Shown here one piece after another: positions 25,082 to 33,360 of a stretch of DNA of 62,743 nt (positions are counted from its first letter, which is position 1; every line of letters begins with the position of its first letter). The stretch comes from a virus. The DNA lies in IMG/VR virus record IMGVR_UViG_3300030019_000034, positions 1 through 62,743 of that record, one strand, 5' to 3'. The notes beneath the pieces are model-generated. The model saw only the letters and a list, made by a program, of their open reading frames with translations. It was not told the origin of the DNA and ran no database searches. Position numbers and translations under genes: made by a program.

Positions 25082-25515
25082 CCTTCTTTCTTTTGATCAT
25101 TACTTAATTCTGACATAATAGCCTTAGCATAGCCAATACTTCGTTTAGCCGTACCTTTAAAATCAATATAGTTTTGAACATTCTTAGCAATCTCTTCTAT
25201 CATAGCGGTTTTAATTAAATCATAATAAAACTGTTTAGCGAAGTCGCAATCTTTTACACCCTCTACGAACTTTCTTTGTTTTTGCTCTTTGGTATCATAA
25301 TATTCGGGCATTATATTTTTATTAGCCTTAATATTATCCGCATAAAGTTCATCAAAATCTATACCGACTTCTGGTATAGTTAACTCGTATGAACTATAAC
25401 AAGTTTTCTCTCCATCTACAACTGAAGAATACGTAGTTTGATGTCTTTTGCCAGTTTCTTCATAGTCTAAGTTCACATTAACTATCTTCTTTGTTTTTAT
25501 AACTTCTGCTTCCAT
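25078..25515 (-). CDS. Hypothetical protein
   Basis: 145 aa, alpha/beta, not recognised. Coupled by a 4-base overlap to the next gene. Confidence 0.6.
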   Translation of the reverse strand: MEAEVIKTKKIVNVNLDYEETGKRHQTTYSSVVDGEKTCYSSYELTIPEVGIDFDELYADNIKANKNIMPEYYDTKEQKQRKFVEGVKDCDFAKQFYYDLIKTAMIEEIAKNVQNYIDFKGTAKRSIGYAKAIMSELSNDQKKEG

Positions 25516-25527
25516 TATTATTTTCTC

Positions 25528-25898
25528 CTATCCTCTAAATGTTTCTATTCTTTGTCCAAGTTTCAAAATAAATACGTCTTCATTAGGTGCTCCCCATTTA
25601 GGATTGCCCATACCGACCTTTATACTATCTAATCTGAACAACATATGTTTCTTTGTATATCCTCTGTACAATCTTACATATTGAAAAGGATAAGGCGGAC
25701 AACCATCTATTTCATCTGATCCTACACATTGTGTATACAATCTCCATCGCAAAGAGGTTGCTCACGTTTAACCTTGCTATTTTGAAAGTGATAACAAAAT
25801 CTCTTTATCCAAAATGGTTTTATTTCTCGATATTCTTCAGGTTTCTCTCCTGATTCTATCATATCGTACCATTTACCCTTCAATACAAGGGTTACCAT
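25528..25898 (-). pseudogene. ASCH-domain gene split by a frameshift
   Basis: The upstream frame (start 25898, stop 25722) encodes an ASCH N-terminus: VLKGKWYDMIESGEKPEEYR, then EIKPFWIKRF. The other frame (25528-25752) encodes the matching C-terminus: YVRLYRGYTKK, IKVGMGNPKWGAP and DVFILKLG. The two overlap by about 30 bases with a -1 offset, so neither product is a full domain. ASCH proteins bind RNA or act on modified nucleosides. Possible causes: mutation, sequence error or recoding; no classical slippery heptamer is evident in the overlap. Confidence 0.65.
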
Positions 25899-25908
25899 AA
25901 TAACTTTT

Positions 25909-26226
25909 TTAACACCCATATAATTCGTTTTGTAATAAATTTATTATCGTATCAGCGTATTTCACGGCGGTATCTGAAATATACTTCATATTCAAAGTAC
26001 TATTTAATGCATCCTTACAACTACCTACCATAGTATTTATAAGAGAAGACGTTAATTCATATCTTCTTTGTTCCCAATCAATATCGGAACTTTTTTCTTC
26101 TAAAAGCTCAATCTTGTCAAGTCCTACTTCTATGGGGTCTCCCGAACTATTACATTTATCAAGAGTAATCGTAGCATAAGAAGCAACATTGATTATTTCG
26201 TCAGTATCTTTTAATCTTACCTTCAT
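25909..26226 (-). CDS. Hypothetical protein
   Basis: 105 aa. A beta-strand opening (MKVRLKDTDEIINVASYATI) is followed by a helical half. Not recognised. Confidence 0.6.
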   Translation of the reverse strand: MKVRLKDTDEIINVASYATITLDKCNSSGDPIEVGLDKIELLEEKSSDIDWEQRRYELTSSLINTMVGSCKDALNSTLNMKYISDTAVKYADTIINLLQNELYGC

Positions 26227-26238
26227 AATATTTTATTT

Positions 26239-26709
26239 TCAATATCCGTAGCTCAAAGAAAATTTATCGTAACTTCCATTCATTCTAGTAATAGGAGTTT
26301 CATTAGATTGTACGCAAACCGTATGAGTGCACATATGTTCATAACTAAACTTAATATTCTTCGTTATTTGATATTTAACTCCGATGTTAAAACTTACCTG
26401 TTGAGGAGAAAAGTTTCCAGGAAGGGGCGACCCCTTAAGCCCACAATAAACTGTATTGTCGAAATATACGCTTGCCCTCTTATACTGATATTCTAATCCG
26501 TACTTGATTATGATTGGAGGTTGCTCATACTTTATCATGGCATCTCCGATAGTAGTAGCAACAACTCCAGGAGAAGTCGTTGTAATCTTTTGAGATTGCA
26601 CAAAGACATATGATGGTTGAAGTTCATAAGATATAGCAACTTTGGGCTTAAGTTGTCCAAATGCCGGTATAGCTACTAAAGCTAACAACAATAAAGTTTT
26701 CTTTTTCAT
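26239..26709 (-). CDS. Outer-membrane beta-barrel protein
   Basis: 156 aa. Signal peptide (MKKKTLLLLALVAIPAFGQ), then alternating amphipathic strands (IIIKYGLEYQYKRASVYF, QVSFNIGVKYQITKNIKFSYEH) and an aromatic end FSLSYGY, as in small barrels inserted by BAM. The HMCTHTV stretch after a strand is faintly like the active-site region of lipid A deacylase PagL, but this is not enough to claim activity. A surface change that blocks other phages is one plausible role. Confidence 0.65.
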   Translation of the reverse strand: MKKKTLLLLALVAIPAFGQLKPKVAISYELQPSYVFVQSQKITTTSPGVVATTIGDAMIKYEQPPIIIKYGLEYQYKRASVYFDNTVYCGLKGSPLPGNFSPQQVSFNIGVKYQITKNIKFSYEHMCTHTVCVQSNETPITRMNGSYDKFSLSYGY

Positions 26710-26785
26710 AACAATAATTTTTAGGATGTTTCTTCTTATCGGTCTTATCTTTTTTATTCTTTGATGTCATATCGTCCCTTCCTCT

Positions 26786-26971
26786 TTAATAACAACCGCA
26801 ATTGTTATTCATTTCTTTTAATAACGCTCTTATTTTGATTGTTTTCTTTTTGGGTAAAGTACTGACCTGATATTCTAAGGCGGCTATTAAGATTTTTGCC
26901 TCCTTTAAAGAAGCTATCATTATTAATTCTTTGGGTGTTCCTTTTTCTAATTGTTCGTCAAAATATCTCAT
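26786..26971 (-). CDS. Small helical protein
   Basis: 61 aa, helical (KELIMIASLKEAKILIAALE), ending with two Cys (NNCGCY). Not recognised. Confidence 0.5.
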   Translation of the reverse strand: MRYFDEQLEKGTPKELIMIASLKEAKILIAALEYQVSTLPKKKTIKIRALLKEMNNNCGCY

Positions 26972-26972
26972 A

Positions 26973-27425
26973 TCATTCCTCTCCTTCGTCTTTTACATTC
27001 CAATTAAAAGCTTTTATCTCTTTGATAAAGTTATTTGAATAATCTTGTATAGCGCATACAGATATTCTTCTTTCAAAGCCTAACTCCTCAGGTTTGATTA
27101 TATCCAATATGCAATCAGTTATTTCTTTCGGGGTGTCCTTACTTATCTTCCTTAGTCCTATCTCTTTATTTACCACGTCCTCCAATGTTTTAAATGGTAA
27201 GTAATGAGTTACTATATTCGTATATTGTAAAACCTTCCCCGTTTTTGTTATTAATACAGAAAACGCTCCGAAGTCTCCGTATTGTCCTTGCAATACCTTT
27301 CCGTCTTTAGTTCTAAACAAACAATGCTCCCCATCTTCTGGATGAGAAGTAAAAGGATTATATATTGTCCAATACTTTATTTCCTTTGTTGCTAAAGAAG
27401 ACTTAATAAGAATAGACTTTTTCAT
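26973..27425 (-). CDS. Hypothetical protein
   Basis: 150 aa. A middle beta region (GEHCLFRTKDGKVLQGQYG) suggests an SH3-like fold. Not recognised. Confidence 0.6.
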   Translation of the reverse strand: MKKSILIKSSLATKEIKYWTIYNPFTSHPEDGEHCLFRTKDGKVLQGQYGDFGAFSVLITKTGKVLQYTNIVTHYLPFKTLEDVVNKEIGLRKISKDTPKEITDCILDIIKPEELGFERRISVCAIQDYSNNFIKEIKAFNWNVKDEGEE

Positions 27426-27429
27426 AATA

Positions 27430-27795
27430 TTATTTCTTTACAATTTTGTAACCTAATTGATCTAACTCATCAAGAAGGACAGCTCCTAACTTCCAAACAG
27501 TTTTATAATAATCGCAAGACATTCTATAATTTAAAGCCGCTGAAGTAGCGACATCTATTTCTTCTAAGGTAAAACGATTCATTACTTCTTCCTTATGGAT
27601 ATTTTCAATGTCTGAGGCGGTTTGTTTATAGTACCAACCGTTTAACTCATATACGCGCTTCTTTGCAGCTTCGGGGCTTGTCTTTGTCTCGTGTATATTC
27701 TCATCTTGGATGACCCCAATATCTGAAGTTTTGCCTCTTCGAAAGATTGACCAACTCCCTCCGCTCTTTGTATAATAGTAATCTCCTTCTTTCAT
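27430..27795 (-). CDS. Hypothetical protein
   Basis: 121 aa. An N-terminal beta hairpin (GDYYYTKSGGSWSIFRRG) leads to a helical C-terminus. Overlaps the P-loop gene by 4 bases. Not recognised. Confidence 0.6.
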   Translation of the reverse strand: MKEGDYYYTKSGGSWSIFRRGKTSDIGVIQDENIHETKTSPEAAKKRVYELNGWYYKQTASDIENIHKEEVMNRFTLEEIDVATSAALNYRMSCDYYKTVWKLGAVLLDELDQLGYKIVKK

Positions 27796-28214
27796 GGTAT
27801 TTGTTCAATTACATCTGATAAATATTGTCCTTTGTTTAAAATTATATGATCGCAATAGCTTTGTTCCTTTAGTTCATTTATCCAGGTCTCCCAATATTTC
27901 ATGAAAACTCCTATGAAATTTGAAGAGTCATCTCTTTCGATATATCTATCAAGATACTCATTTCTTAATTCAATACTTGGGTAAACAAGAGTTATTTTAA
28001 AACCTTCCTTTTTTAAAAGTTTTAATCCTTCGGGGTCAGTTGCTATGAAAATATACTTTCTATTTCTAAAATATTTCCATACATCTTCAATATATTGTTT
28101 GTGCCTACCTTCTTTATACCTCCAATATTCAATCTCAACGCAATTTAAATTATCCTTCTCGGTCAAGTACGTTTTACCCGTTCCGCAAAACGCGGCTATT
28201 ATCTTTGTTTTCAT
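27792..28214 (-). CDS. P-loop NTPase, paralogue of 17825-18406
   Basis: 140 aa. Walker A AAFCGTGKTYL near residues 7-17, then a strand FIATDPEGLKLLKKEGFKITLVYPS and a basic segment RNEYLDRYIERDD. Same family as 17825-18406 but shorter, with no N-terminal extension. Kinase-like; substrate unknown. Confidence 0.7.
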   Translation of the reverse strand: MKTKIIAAFCGTGKTYLTEKDNLNCVEIEYWRYKEGRHKQYIEDVWKYFRNRKYIFIATDPEGLKLLKKEGFKITLVYPSIELRNEYLDRYIERDDSSNFIGVFMKYWETWINELKEQSYCDHIILNKGQYLSDVIEQIP

Positions 28215-28480
28215 AACGCTTTGAACCTTATTTTTAACGCCTCAAGAGTTTGTTTTATATCCTCTCTTATCATTTCATAAATTTTTAAATAATTTTCTGA
28301 ATGAATTAGGTTTATAGAAAGCTTAGCTTCTTCACTAGTAATAGTTACAATAGGCTCGGCTTCTCCTCTAATTCCAATGGTCAATTCTTCTGAAGTTAAT
28401 TGAAACTTTTCAAGAATCTTCTCGTATCTATTTATTTGTTCAGATAAATAGTTTGCTATATCTAATTTCTCTTTATTCAT
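28211..28480 (-). CDS. Hypothetical protein
   Basis: 89 aa, helix-beta-helix, not recognised. Overlaps the P-loop gene start by 4 bases. Confidence 0.6.
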   Translation of the reverse strand: MNKEKLDIANYLSEQINRYEKILEKFQLTSEELTIGIRGEAEPIVTITSEEAKLSINLIHSENYLKIYEMIREDIKQTLEALKIRFKAL

Positions 28481-28483
28481 ATT

Positions 28484-28780
28484 TTATTTCACAATTGATA
28501 ATTTATATCCTAAGTCTCCGTGAACGCCTAATGCGTTAAAAGTATAGTCAATGAGCTTTCCGTATATCTCATCCATTACAATATAGAATATAACCTTGGG
28601 TAAGGGCTTACCAATCAACTCTACGTACTGATTATAAAGTACGTGTTTAGGAGTAGCTTGCTCTACTTCCACAAAACAATCTTTCAATGGTTTCATATCG
28701 GTTAATCCGTGAGATTCTGGGTTTGTCATTAACTCCTTATAAGCCGCTACCGATTCTTCGCATAATATTAGTTCTTTCAT
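28484..28780 (-). CDS. Hypothetical protein
   Basis: 98 aa, not recognised. Overlaps the end of the 408-aa gene by 4 bases. Confidence 0.6.
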   Translation of the reverse strand: MKELILCEESVAAYKELMTNPESHGLTDMKPLKDCFVEVEQATPKHVLYNQYVELIGKPLPKVIFYIVMDEIYGKLIDYTFNALGVHGDLGYKLSIVK

Positions 28781-30003
28781 TTCTTTTTCTCTCCACTATA
28801 ATATTCTTTGTTCTTATTTCTATATTCTCCCTCTTTGGTCTTACTAGGAGGAACTTTGTCTTTGCCTCTTCCCTGGCCTCTCTCAATTACTTCTTCATCC
28901 TGAGCCAAGGGTCTTTTACTTTCCGCTTTAGAATCGAACCCCGCTTGACGAGCTTCCATCTCATCCTTTTGCTTTCTTATCTTCGAAAGGAATAAGGCTT
29001 TTGTACGTTCAGCGGAACTCTTTTCTACTTCTGTAACTTCTTCTGGGCGTACATCTACAATCTCTTTAGAAGCTATCTTCTCTATCTTTGTGAAATCATA
29101 AGCGGATGTAGAAGGATATTTCATTTCAGCGTCGGGGTCATATTCTCCTCCTATATCTACAAACTTTGAATAATAAGAGTTATGTAATCCAGCAATCAAC
29201 TTCATTGGAGCGATATTCATTCTTGCTGAAACTCTACCCAATATAATCTCTTTTAAATTAATAGTTTTAAATACCTCTTGCTGTATATGATTTTGTATAG
29301 ATACTTCTATGTTAACGTCCAAAGCTCCGTTAATTGTAAGCATATCTCCCTCAGATTCTTTTCTGATTTGCTCCAAGGTACGAAGCATAGAATTGTAAGC
29401 GTCTATACTATTCAAAGCAACGTACCGAGACTTCATTTTAGAATACATCCAAGCTAACTCCTCAAGCCTTGGGCGTTTATTATAAAGTCTTACATCGGCT
29501 AGGCGATTACGGAACTCTTCGCGCTTTCTCTCTATATCTACAATATGCTTTTTGAGAACGTCTTTTACTTCATCCTCTCTTACTATTATCCCATTATCTT
29601 CTCCCATTATCTTCACTACCTCTACTGTAGTAAACATTCTCCCCAAAAGCTCAATTATATCTTCCTCAAAAGGACTTAGTTTATATATAGCAACTTCCTC
29701 TTTTTTCTTTCCCCCATAACAGCCCGCTCTTCCAAACGCCAAAGCTGACGCGGTCGTTATCTTTGCTCTCATTACATTATATTGTCTCTTGAGTTCCATG
29801 ACATCGTCTTGTTCCTTGGGACTGAGATGTTCAATGAGTTTTCTCAACCTATGCGGAAGCATTGCTATATTGATTTCATCTCCTTCGGAACTTACGTACA
29901 TAGTATTGCGTATTACGGGATGCTTCTTTAACGCAATCATTTTCCGATATTCTTTGGGATTAATTACACCCTCTGGTATCGGAATTACTTTATTATTTTC
30001 CAT
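28777..30003 (-). CDS. Helical protein, possible small terminase or DNA-binding factor
   Basis: 408 aa. Residues about 110-150 look like an HTH (LSPFEEDIIELLGRMFTTVE, then IMGEDNGIIVREDEV), followed by helical stretches (IERKREEFRNRLADVRLYN) and a charged, disordered C-terminal tail. HTH plus helical oligomerisation region is the layout of small terminases, and none is otherwise evident, but it lies 20 kb from the large subunit. Low-confidence function. Confidence 0.55.
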   Translation of the reverse strand: MENNKVIPIPEGVINPKEYRKMIALKKHPVIRNTMYVSSEGDEINIAMLPHRLRKLIEHLSPKEQDDVMELKRQYNVMRAKITTASALAFGRAGCYGGKKKEEVAIYKLSPFEEDIIELLGRMFTTVEVVKIMGEDNGIIVREDEVKDVLKKHIVDIERKREEFRNRLADVRLYNKRPRLEELAWMYSKMKSRYVALNSIDAYNSMLRTLEQIRKESEGDMLTINGALDVNIEVSIQNHIQQEVFKTINLKEIILGRVSARMNIAPMKLIAGLHNSYYSKFVDIGGEYDPDAEMKYPSTSAYDFTKIEKIASKEIVDVRPEEVTEVEKSSAERTKALFLSKIRKQKDEMEARQAGFDSKAESKRPLAQDEEVIERGQGRGKDKVPPSKTKEGEYRNKNKEYYSGEKKK

Positions 30004-30026
30004 TACTCTTTTTGTTTTACAATTTT

Positions 30027-30335
30027 TTACTTTTCCCTTATATTTGTTTTTGTTAGAGTATCGGTTGCGCTTACGCTCCGTTTATTTGTTTTCTTCATTA
30101 TACGCAATCTCCGTACTCTTACAACGCAAACGGGATAATGGGAAGATTGTTTGGGGTAATCCGATATTTGAATAATCTCAAACTCTCTTCGTCTATCTAA
30201 AAAGGAAGTGATTGGAAACTTTTGCCTTTGCGAATATATAAAAACTCGAAAAGACGATAGAGAATCACGTTTGACCTCTACGTCCTTATCTTTTTTCTTA
30301 AGAACCGATAGTAATTCGGCTAATGTCATTGTCAT
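30027..30335 (-). CDS. Basic hypothetical protein
   Basis: 102 aa, strongly basic (RVRRLRIMKKTNKRS), not recognised. It uses more C and G than most neighbours. Confidence 0.55.
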   Translation of the reverse strand: MTMTLAELLSVLKKKDKDVEVKRDSLSSFRVFIYSQRQKFPITSFLDRRREFEIIQISDYPKQSSHYPVCVVRVRRLRIMKKTNKRSVSATDTLTKTNIREK

Positions 30336-30340
30336 ACTTT

Positions 30341-30853
30341 CTATCTCTTACATTGACAACCTTTTTTCTTACAAATCTCTGGGTTGGGGCAATATTGAAA
30401 TACACATTCGTCCTTAGAATATACTTCTACTTTGGGTCTAGTGAGAAACTTGGGCGTTGGTAATTTTTCGGAACTCTTTTGATGTCCTTGGTTGATCATT
30501 ATATTCGCGGTATTAATTTCCGCTTCTGAAAATATCTTCCCCTCCTTCATAATCTCTGCATTTCGAAGTACTATCTCGGGGAAGCCTTCATATTTTACTT
30601 TATTAGCAAAGGTTTTATCTTCTTCCGACATTACGCAATCTTTTTCTTGAATAGGAACATTAGTTACAAAACCTTCCTCTTCAAAAATTACAAAGCTCCC
30701 CTCTTCAAAACAAGAAAAAGAATGATAAACTTCATTAACTACCTTTCCAGACAAATCAATTATCGTTCCTCCTTCTCCAATTCGTATTCCAAGCTCCATT
30801 TTATCGTTTACATTTCTTTTGAAATGACAAACATGTATTATTTTCTCCATCAC
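30341..30853 (-). CDS. Protein with C-terminal Cys cluster
   Basis: 170 aa. A beta-rich first half is followed by helices and a C-terminal CVFQYCPNPEICKKKGCQCK cluster with five Cys that probably binds zinc. Not recognised. Confidence 0.6.
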   Translation of the reverse strand: MMEKIIHVCHFKRNVNDKMELGIRIGEGGTIIDLSGKVVNEVYHSFSCFEEGSFVIFEEEGFVTNVPIQEKDCVMSEEDKTFANKVKYEGFPEIVLRNAEIMKEGKIFSEAEINTANIMINQGHQKSSEKLPTPKFLTRPKVEVYSKDECVFQYCPNPEICKKKGCQCKR

Positions 30854-30857
30854 TTTA

Positions 30858-31133
30858 TTATTTTATTTCTCTTAATACAATCGTTGCGTTAGTTACATAA
30901 TACGTATTACCTAACGCTCCTTTTCGTACGTCTTCTTTAGATACTATGAGTTGTTCTAGCCCATTATATCCAACCATCAATTCTTTATCCGAATCAATTA
31001 CCCCTCCGTCTATATACCTACCTCCATTATAGACGTAATAATGATACTTGTACGTCGTTCCGTAGTTTTGTTCTATCTGTACGCGTTGGCAAGAACAAAG
31101 AACTATTAATAACAAAAATAAAATCTTTTTCAT
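30858..31133 (-). CDS. Lipoprotein
   Basis: 91 aa. Signal KKILFLLLIVLCSC with lipobox LCSC, then a beta-rich domain (YKYHYYVYNGGRYIDGG). One of at least three lipoproteins in the window. Confidence 0.65.
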   Translation of the reverse strand: MKKILFLLLIVLCSCQRVQIEQNYGTTYKYHYYVYNGGRYIDGGVIDSDKELMVGYNGLEQLIVSKEDVRKGALGNTYYVTNATIVLREIK

Positions 31134-31138
31134 ATTAT

Positions 31139-31411
31139 TTATCTTATAACAAAATTTCTTATCAAATTAAATAACCAAACTAAATACATTAGAAACGCTA
31201 TGAAAAATAGAACTCCGACTACTTCCAATACAAAGTTTTTTATTATTTGTTTCCTAGATAGTTTTTGTTTTCTTTCTACAAAAGAAAAATCAAATGACAA
31301 ATGTACATTCATCCAATAGATAGTATCTAAGCAATTTTTAAAATCGAATCTAATTAAGCACCATAATGCCCAACCTATTAACCAAAACAAATGTTTATAC
31401 CATTCAATCAT
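31139..31411 (-). CDS. Membrane protein with two hydrophobic segments
   Basis: Starts at the internal Met MIEWYKHLFWLIGW; the frame is open to 31462, but this start overlaps the previous stop by only 8 bases. 90 aa with an N-terminal span (HLFWLIGWALWCLI) and a C-terminal span (VVGVLFFIAFLMYLVWLF). Function unknown. Confidence 0.6.
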   Translation of the reverse strand: MIEWYKHLFWLIGWALWCLIRFDFKNCLDTIYWMNVHLSFDFSFVERKQKLSRKQIIKNFVLEVVGVLFFIAFLMYLVWLFNLIRNFVIR

Positions 31412-31664
31412 TTTCTTTCTCTGCTTTAAATATATAACACTCTTGATGAATTTCGTTTTCATACATTGGGTCTATTATTTCTTCATCTTTCTTTACCCAA
31501 AAGTGTTGTACCCCACTTCCTACTAATCCCGCTATTATTTTACCTCCAACGTACTTTTGTATTTCTTTTGCTATATCTTTACAACGACCAGCGGGGAAAC
31601 CTCCGCACATACCATTATATTTAAAATAAACCGATTGAGAGAAGCCCCTATCTCTTTCTGTCAT
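31404..31664 (-). CDS. Small protein with transglutaminase/papain-like motif
   Basis: 86 aa from the second Met (open to 31685). The order of a Cys (GRCKDIAKEIQKYV), a His (VQHFWVKKDEE) and an Asp (IIDPMYE) is like the Cys-His-Asp triad of transglutaminase/papain-fold thiol enzymes, where HxWV...DP is typical. Very short for that fold, so a stripped-down version or chance. Function inferred only. Confidence 0.5.
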   Translation of the reverse strand: MTERDRGFSQSVYFKYNGMCGGFPAGRCKDIAKEIQKYVGGKIIAGLVGSGVQHFWVKKDEEIIDPMYENEIHQECYIFKAEKEND

Positions 31665-32217
31665 CTTTATCTCCTCCGATATCAAAACCTATTTCAACCC
31701 AACCCTTTTCTTTAGAGTATATTGATTTAACATTTAATCGTCTCTCTGATACAACAGATGGATTTTTAGGGTCTGTTTCTGTTATAGAAACTTCTACTTC
31801 TTTCTTCGCTTCCATACGAACTGAAGCTACAACTGTTTTGTCGTTCTTTTTAAAGAAAGTTTCTTTATATTTTTTCAATTCTTCGGGACAAACTACGTCT
31901 CCATAAATCAAGTCTTCTTCTTTTTCAACGTCGGGATATATGGCATTATCAAAATCCATATAGAAGCTTCCATCGGTCATATTATTTAAAGCGTGTCCAA
32001 GAACAATATCATCTCCACGTCTCGGCTTGAGATTCAAACTTTCCGAACCTAGAGACATAGGTATGATTACACTCCCCAATTTGTCTTTATCTAAATAACA
32101 AAACCCCGCTGATACCGCCGTCCAATTTGAAGTAGCTCTTATATCAGAATGATTTATTTGTTCTGAAAAAATAACAGGTTGAACCATTAGTTTTCTCTTA
32201 AAAATAATGTATTTCAT
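31648..32217 (-). CDS. Hypothetical protein
   Basis: 189 aa, beta-rich, not recognised. Contains PRRGDDIVLGHALNNMTDG in the middle and a charged C-terminal strand region. Confidence 0.6.
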   Translation of the reverse strand: MKYIIFKRKLMVQPVIFSEQINHSDIRATSNWTAVSAGFCYLDKDKLGSVIIPMSLGSESLNLKPRRGDDIVLGHALNNMTDGSFYMDFDNAIYPDVEKEEDLIYGDVVCPEELKKYKETFFKKNDKTVVASVRMEAKKEVEVSITETDPKNPSVVSERRLNVKSIYSKEKGWVEIGFDIGGDKDDRKR

Positions 32218-32219
32218 AA

Positions 32220-32552
32220 TTATTTGTTTTCTTTTATAACTTTGATAAAAGCTCCATTTTTGTTTATAAGAACTTTTTTATCTTCTATTATATCTATTAT
32301 AGATTGACAAACAGGTATGTACATACCGTGCTCAAATGTTTTGTGGTATTTTTCTTGACATTTATCGCAAATATTTTTAAGGTCGCAATCCGAACATTTC
32401 TTGAAATCTGTATACCTGTAACTATCTTCTCCGATTGTTAATAAAATTTGAGATTTTATTGTTTTATCTCTATCTGCTTTCATCTTATCTTTGATATGTT
32501 CAGGAAGAGAATCAATTGCAGTTTTATCAAAAGTTATACATTTCTTACTCAT
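32220..32552 (-). CDS. Cys-rich hypothetical protein
   Basis: 110 aa. CSDCDLKNICDKCQEKYH near 58-75 has four Cys and a nearby His, a probable zinc or cluster site. Overlaps the nucleotidyltransferase-like gene by 4 bases. Confidence 0.6.
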   Translation of the reverse strand: MSKKCITFDKTAIDSLPEHIKDKMKADRDKTIKSQILLTIGEDSYRYTDFKKCSDCDLKNICDKCQEKYHKTFEHGMYIPVCQSIIDIIEDKKVLINKNGAFIKVIKENK

Positions 32553-33001
32553 GATTTATCATATATATTTAGGATATTTTTAAATAGATTCAAAACAAAA
32601 TTAACATCTTTATATCTTTTATACGATATTTTTTTTCTAAGAACATCCATTACGCCGGCATATTTAATATAATCTTTATAAACAAAAGTTTTATGAGTGA
32701 ATTCTTCATAAACCCAAACATTGATAATAGATTTACCAAATCTAAAAATATAAGGTTTTCTGTCAAAGGAATCATACTCATTTTTTAATTTATAAAAATC
32801 GTTCTTTTGACTATCTGAAAGAATCTTGAATACTTCTTCGTCTTTAGAATTTTTACAAACTATTTCCATATCTATATCGTGCACTTCAACTTCTAATCCG
32901 CAAATTAATAAAGCTAAAGAACCAACAACCATAAAATCTAAATTTCTTTGATCTAAAAAACTTTTAAAGTCATTTAGGTCTTTTTGTATTATTTCATTCA
33001 T
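32549..33001 (-). CDS. Nucleotidyltransferase-fold protein
   Basis: 150 aa. MVVGSLALLICGLEV then HDIDMEIVC matches the minimal nucleotidyltransferase motif (GS...DxD) seen in DUF6036/AbiEii-like and MNT-type proteins. It might be an NTase-type toxin or defence-related enzyme; no antitoxin partner is obvious. Confidence 0.65.
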   Translation of the reverse strand: MNEIIQKDLNDFKSFLDQRNLDFMVVGSLALLICGLEVEVHDIDMEIVCKNSKDEEVFKILSDSQKNDFYKLKNEYDSFDRKPYIFRFGKSIINVWVYEEFTHKTFVYKDYIKYAGVMDVLRKKISYKRYKDVNFVLNLFKNILNIYDKS

Positions 33002-33006
33002 TTTTT

Positions 33007-33360
33007 TTAAAATCTAAAATATTCGTTTTTATCTCTCAAATAAATTCCTTCTCCTTCTTTAAACTTATGATCTAATTTATATATTTTACTCCACTTCTGA
33101 CATAAATCACTTCTACAAGAATAGGCAGAACCTTCCCAACAACAAGGATAACAACTTGGATTTTTACCTCCAACGTAAATCATATATTTTTCGTCTTCTC
33201 CTATTTTTGAAGAATTAGGAGAAAAAAAGTTTTTTATATCATTTCTCTTTTTTAAACAATCATCGCAAATAACTTCATTTAATCCAAATAAAGCTAGACA
33301 ATTTTTTTCTTTACGACAAAAACTACACGTAAAATTTGTTTTTAAAATCGGCTTACTCAT
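33007..33360 (-). CDS. ClpX-type zinc-finger protein
   Basis: 117 aa. Residues 11-38 (TCSFCRKEKNCLALFGLNEV, then ICDDC) match the C4 zinc-binding domain at the N-terminus of ClpX, but no ATPase follows. A second Cys cluster (CYPCCWEGSAYSCRSDLC) may bind another metal. A free ClpX-like finger could dimerise with host ClpX or its adaptors, which is notable beside a phage tmRNA; this is inference. Confidence 0.65.
   Translation of the reverse strand: MSKPILKTNFTCSFCRKEKNCLALFGLNEVICDDCLKKRNDIKNFFSPNSSKIGEDEKYMIYVGGKNPSCYPCCWEGSAYSCRSDLCQKWSKIYKLDHKFKEGEGIYLRDKNEYFRF

Noticed and set aside
26649-26769. 40-codon frame overlapping the start of the barrel protein gene
   Set aside because: It has a purine-rich site before its ATG but overlaps the signal-peptide codons of a clear gene and shows no family pattern.
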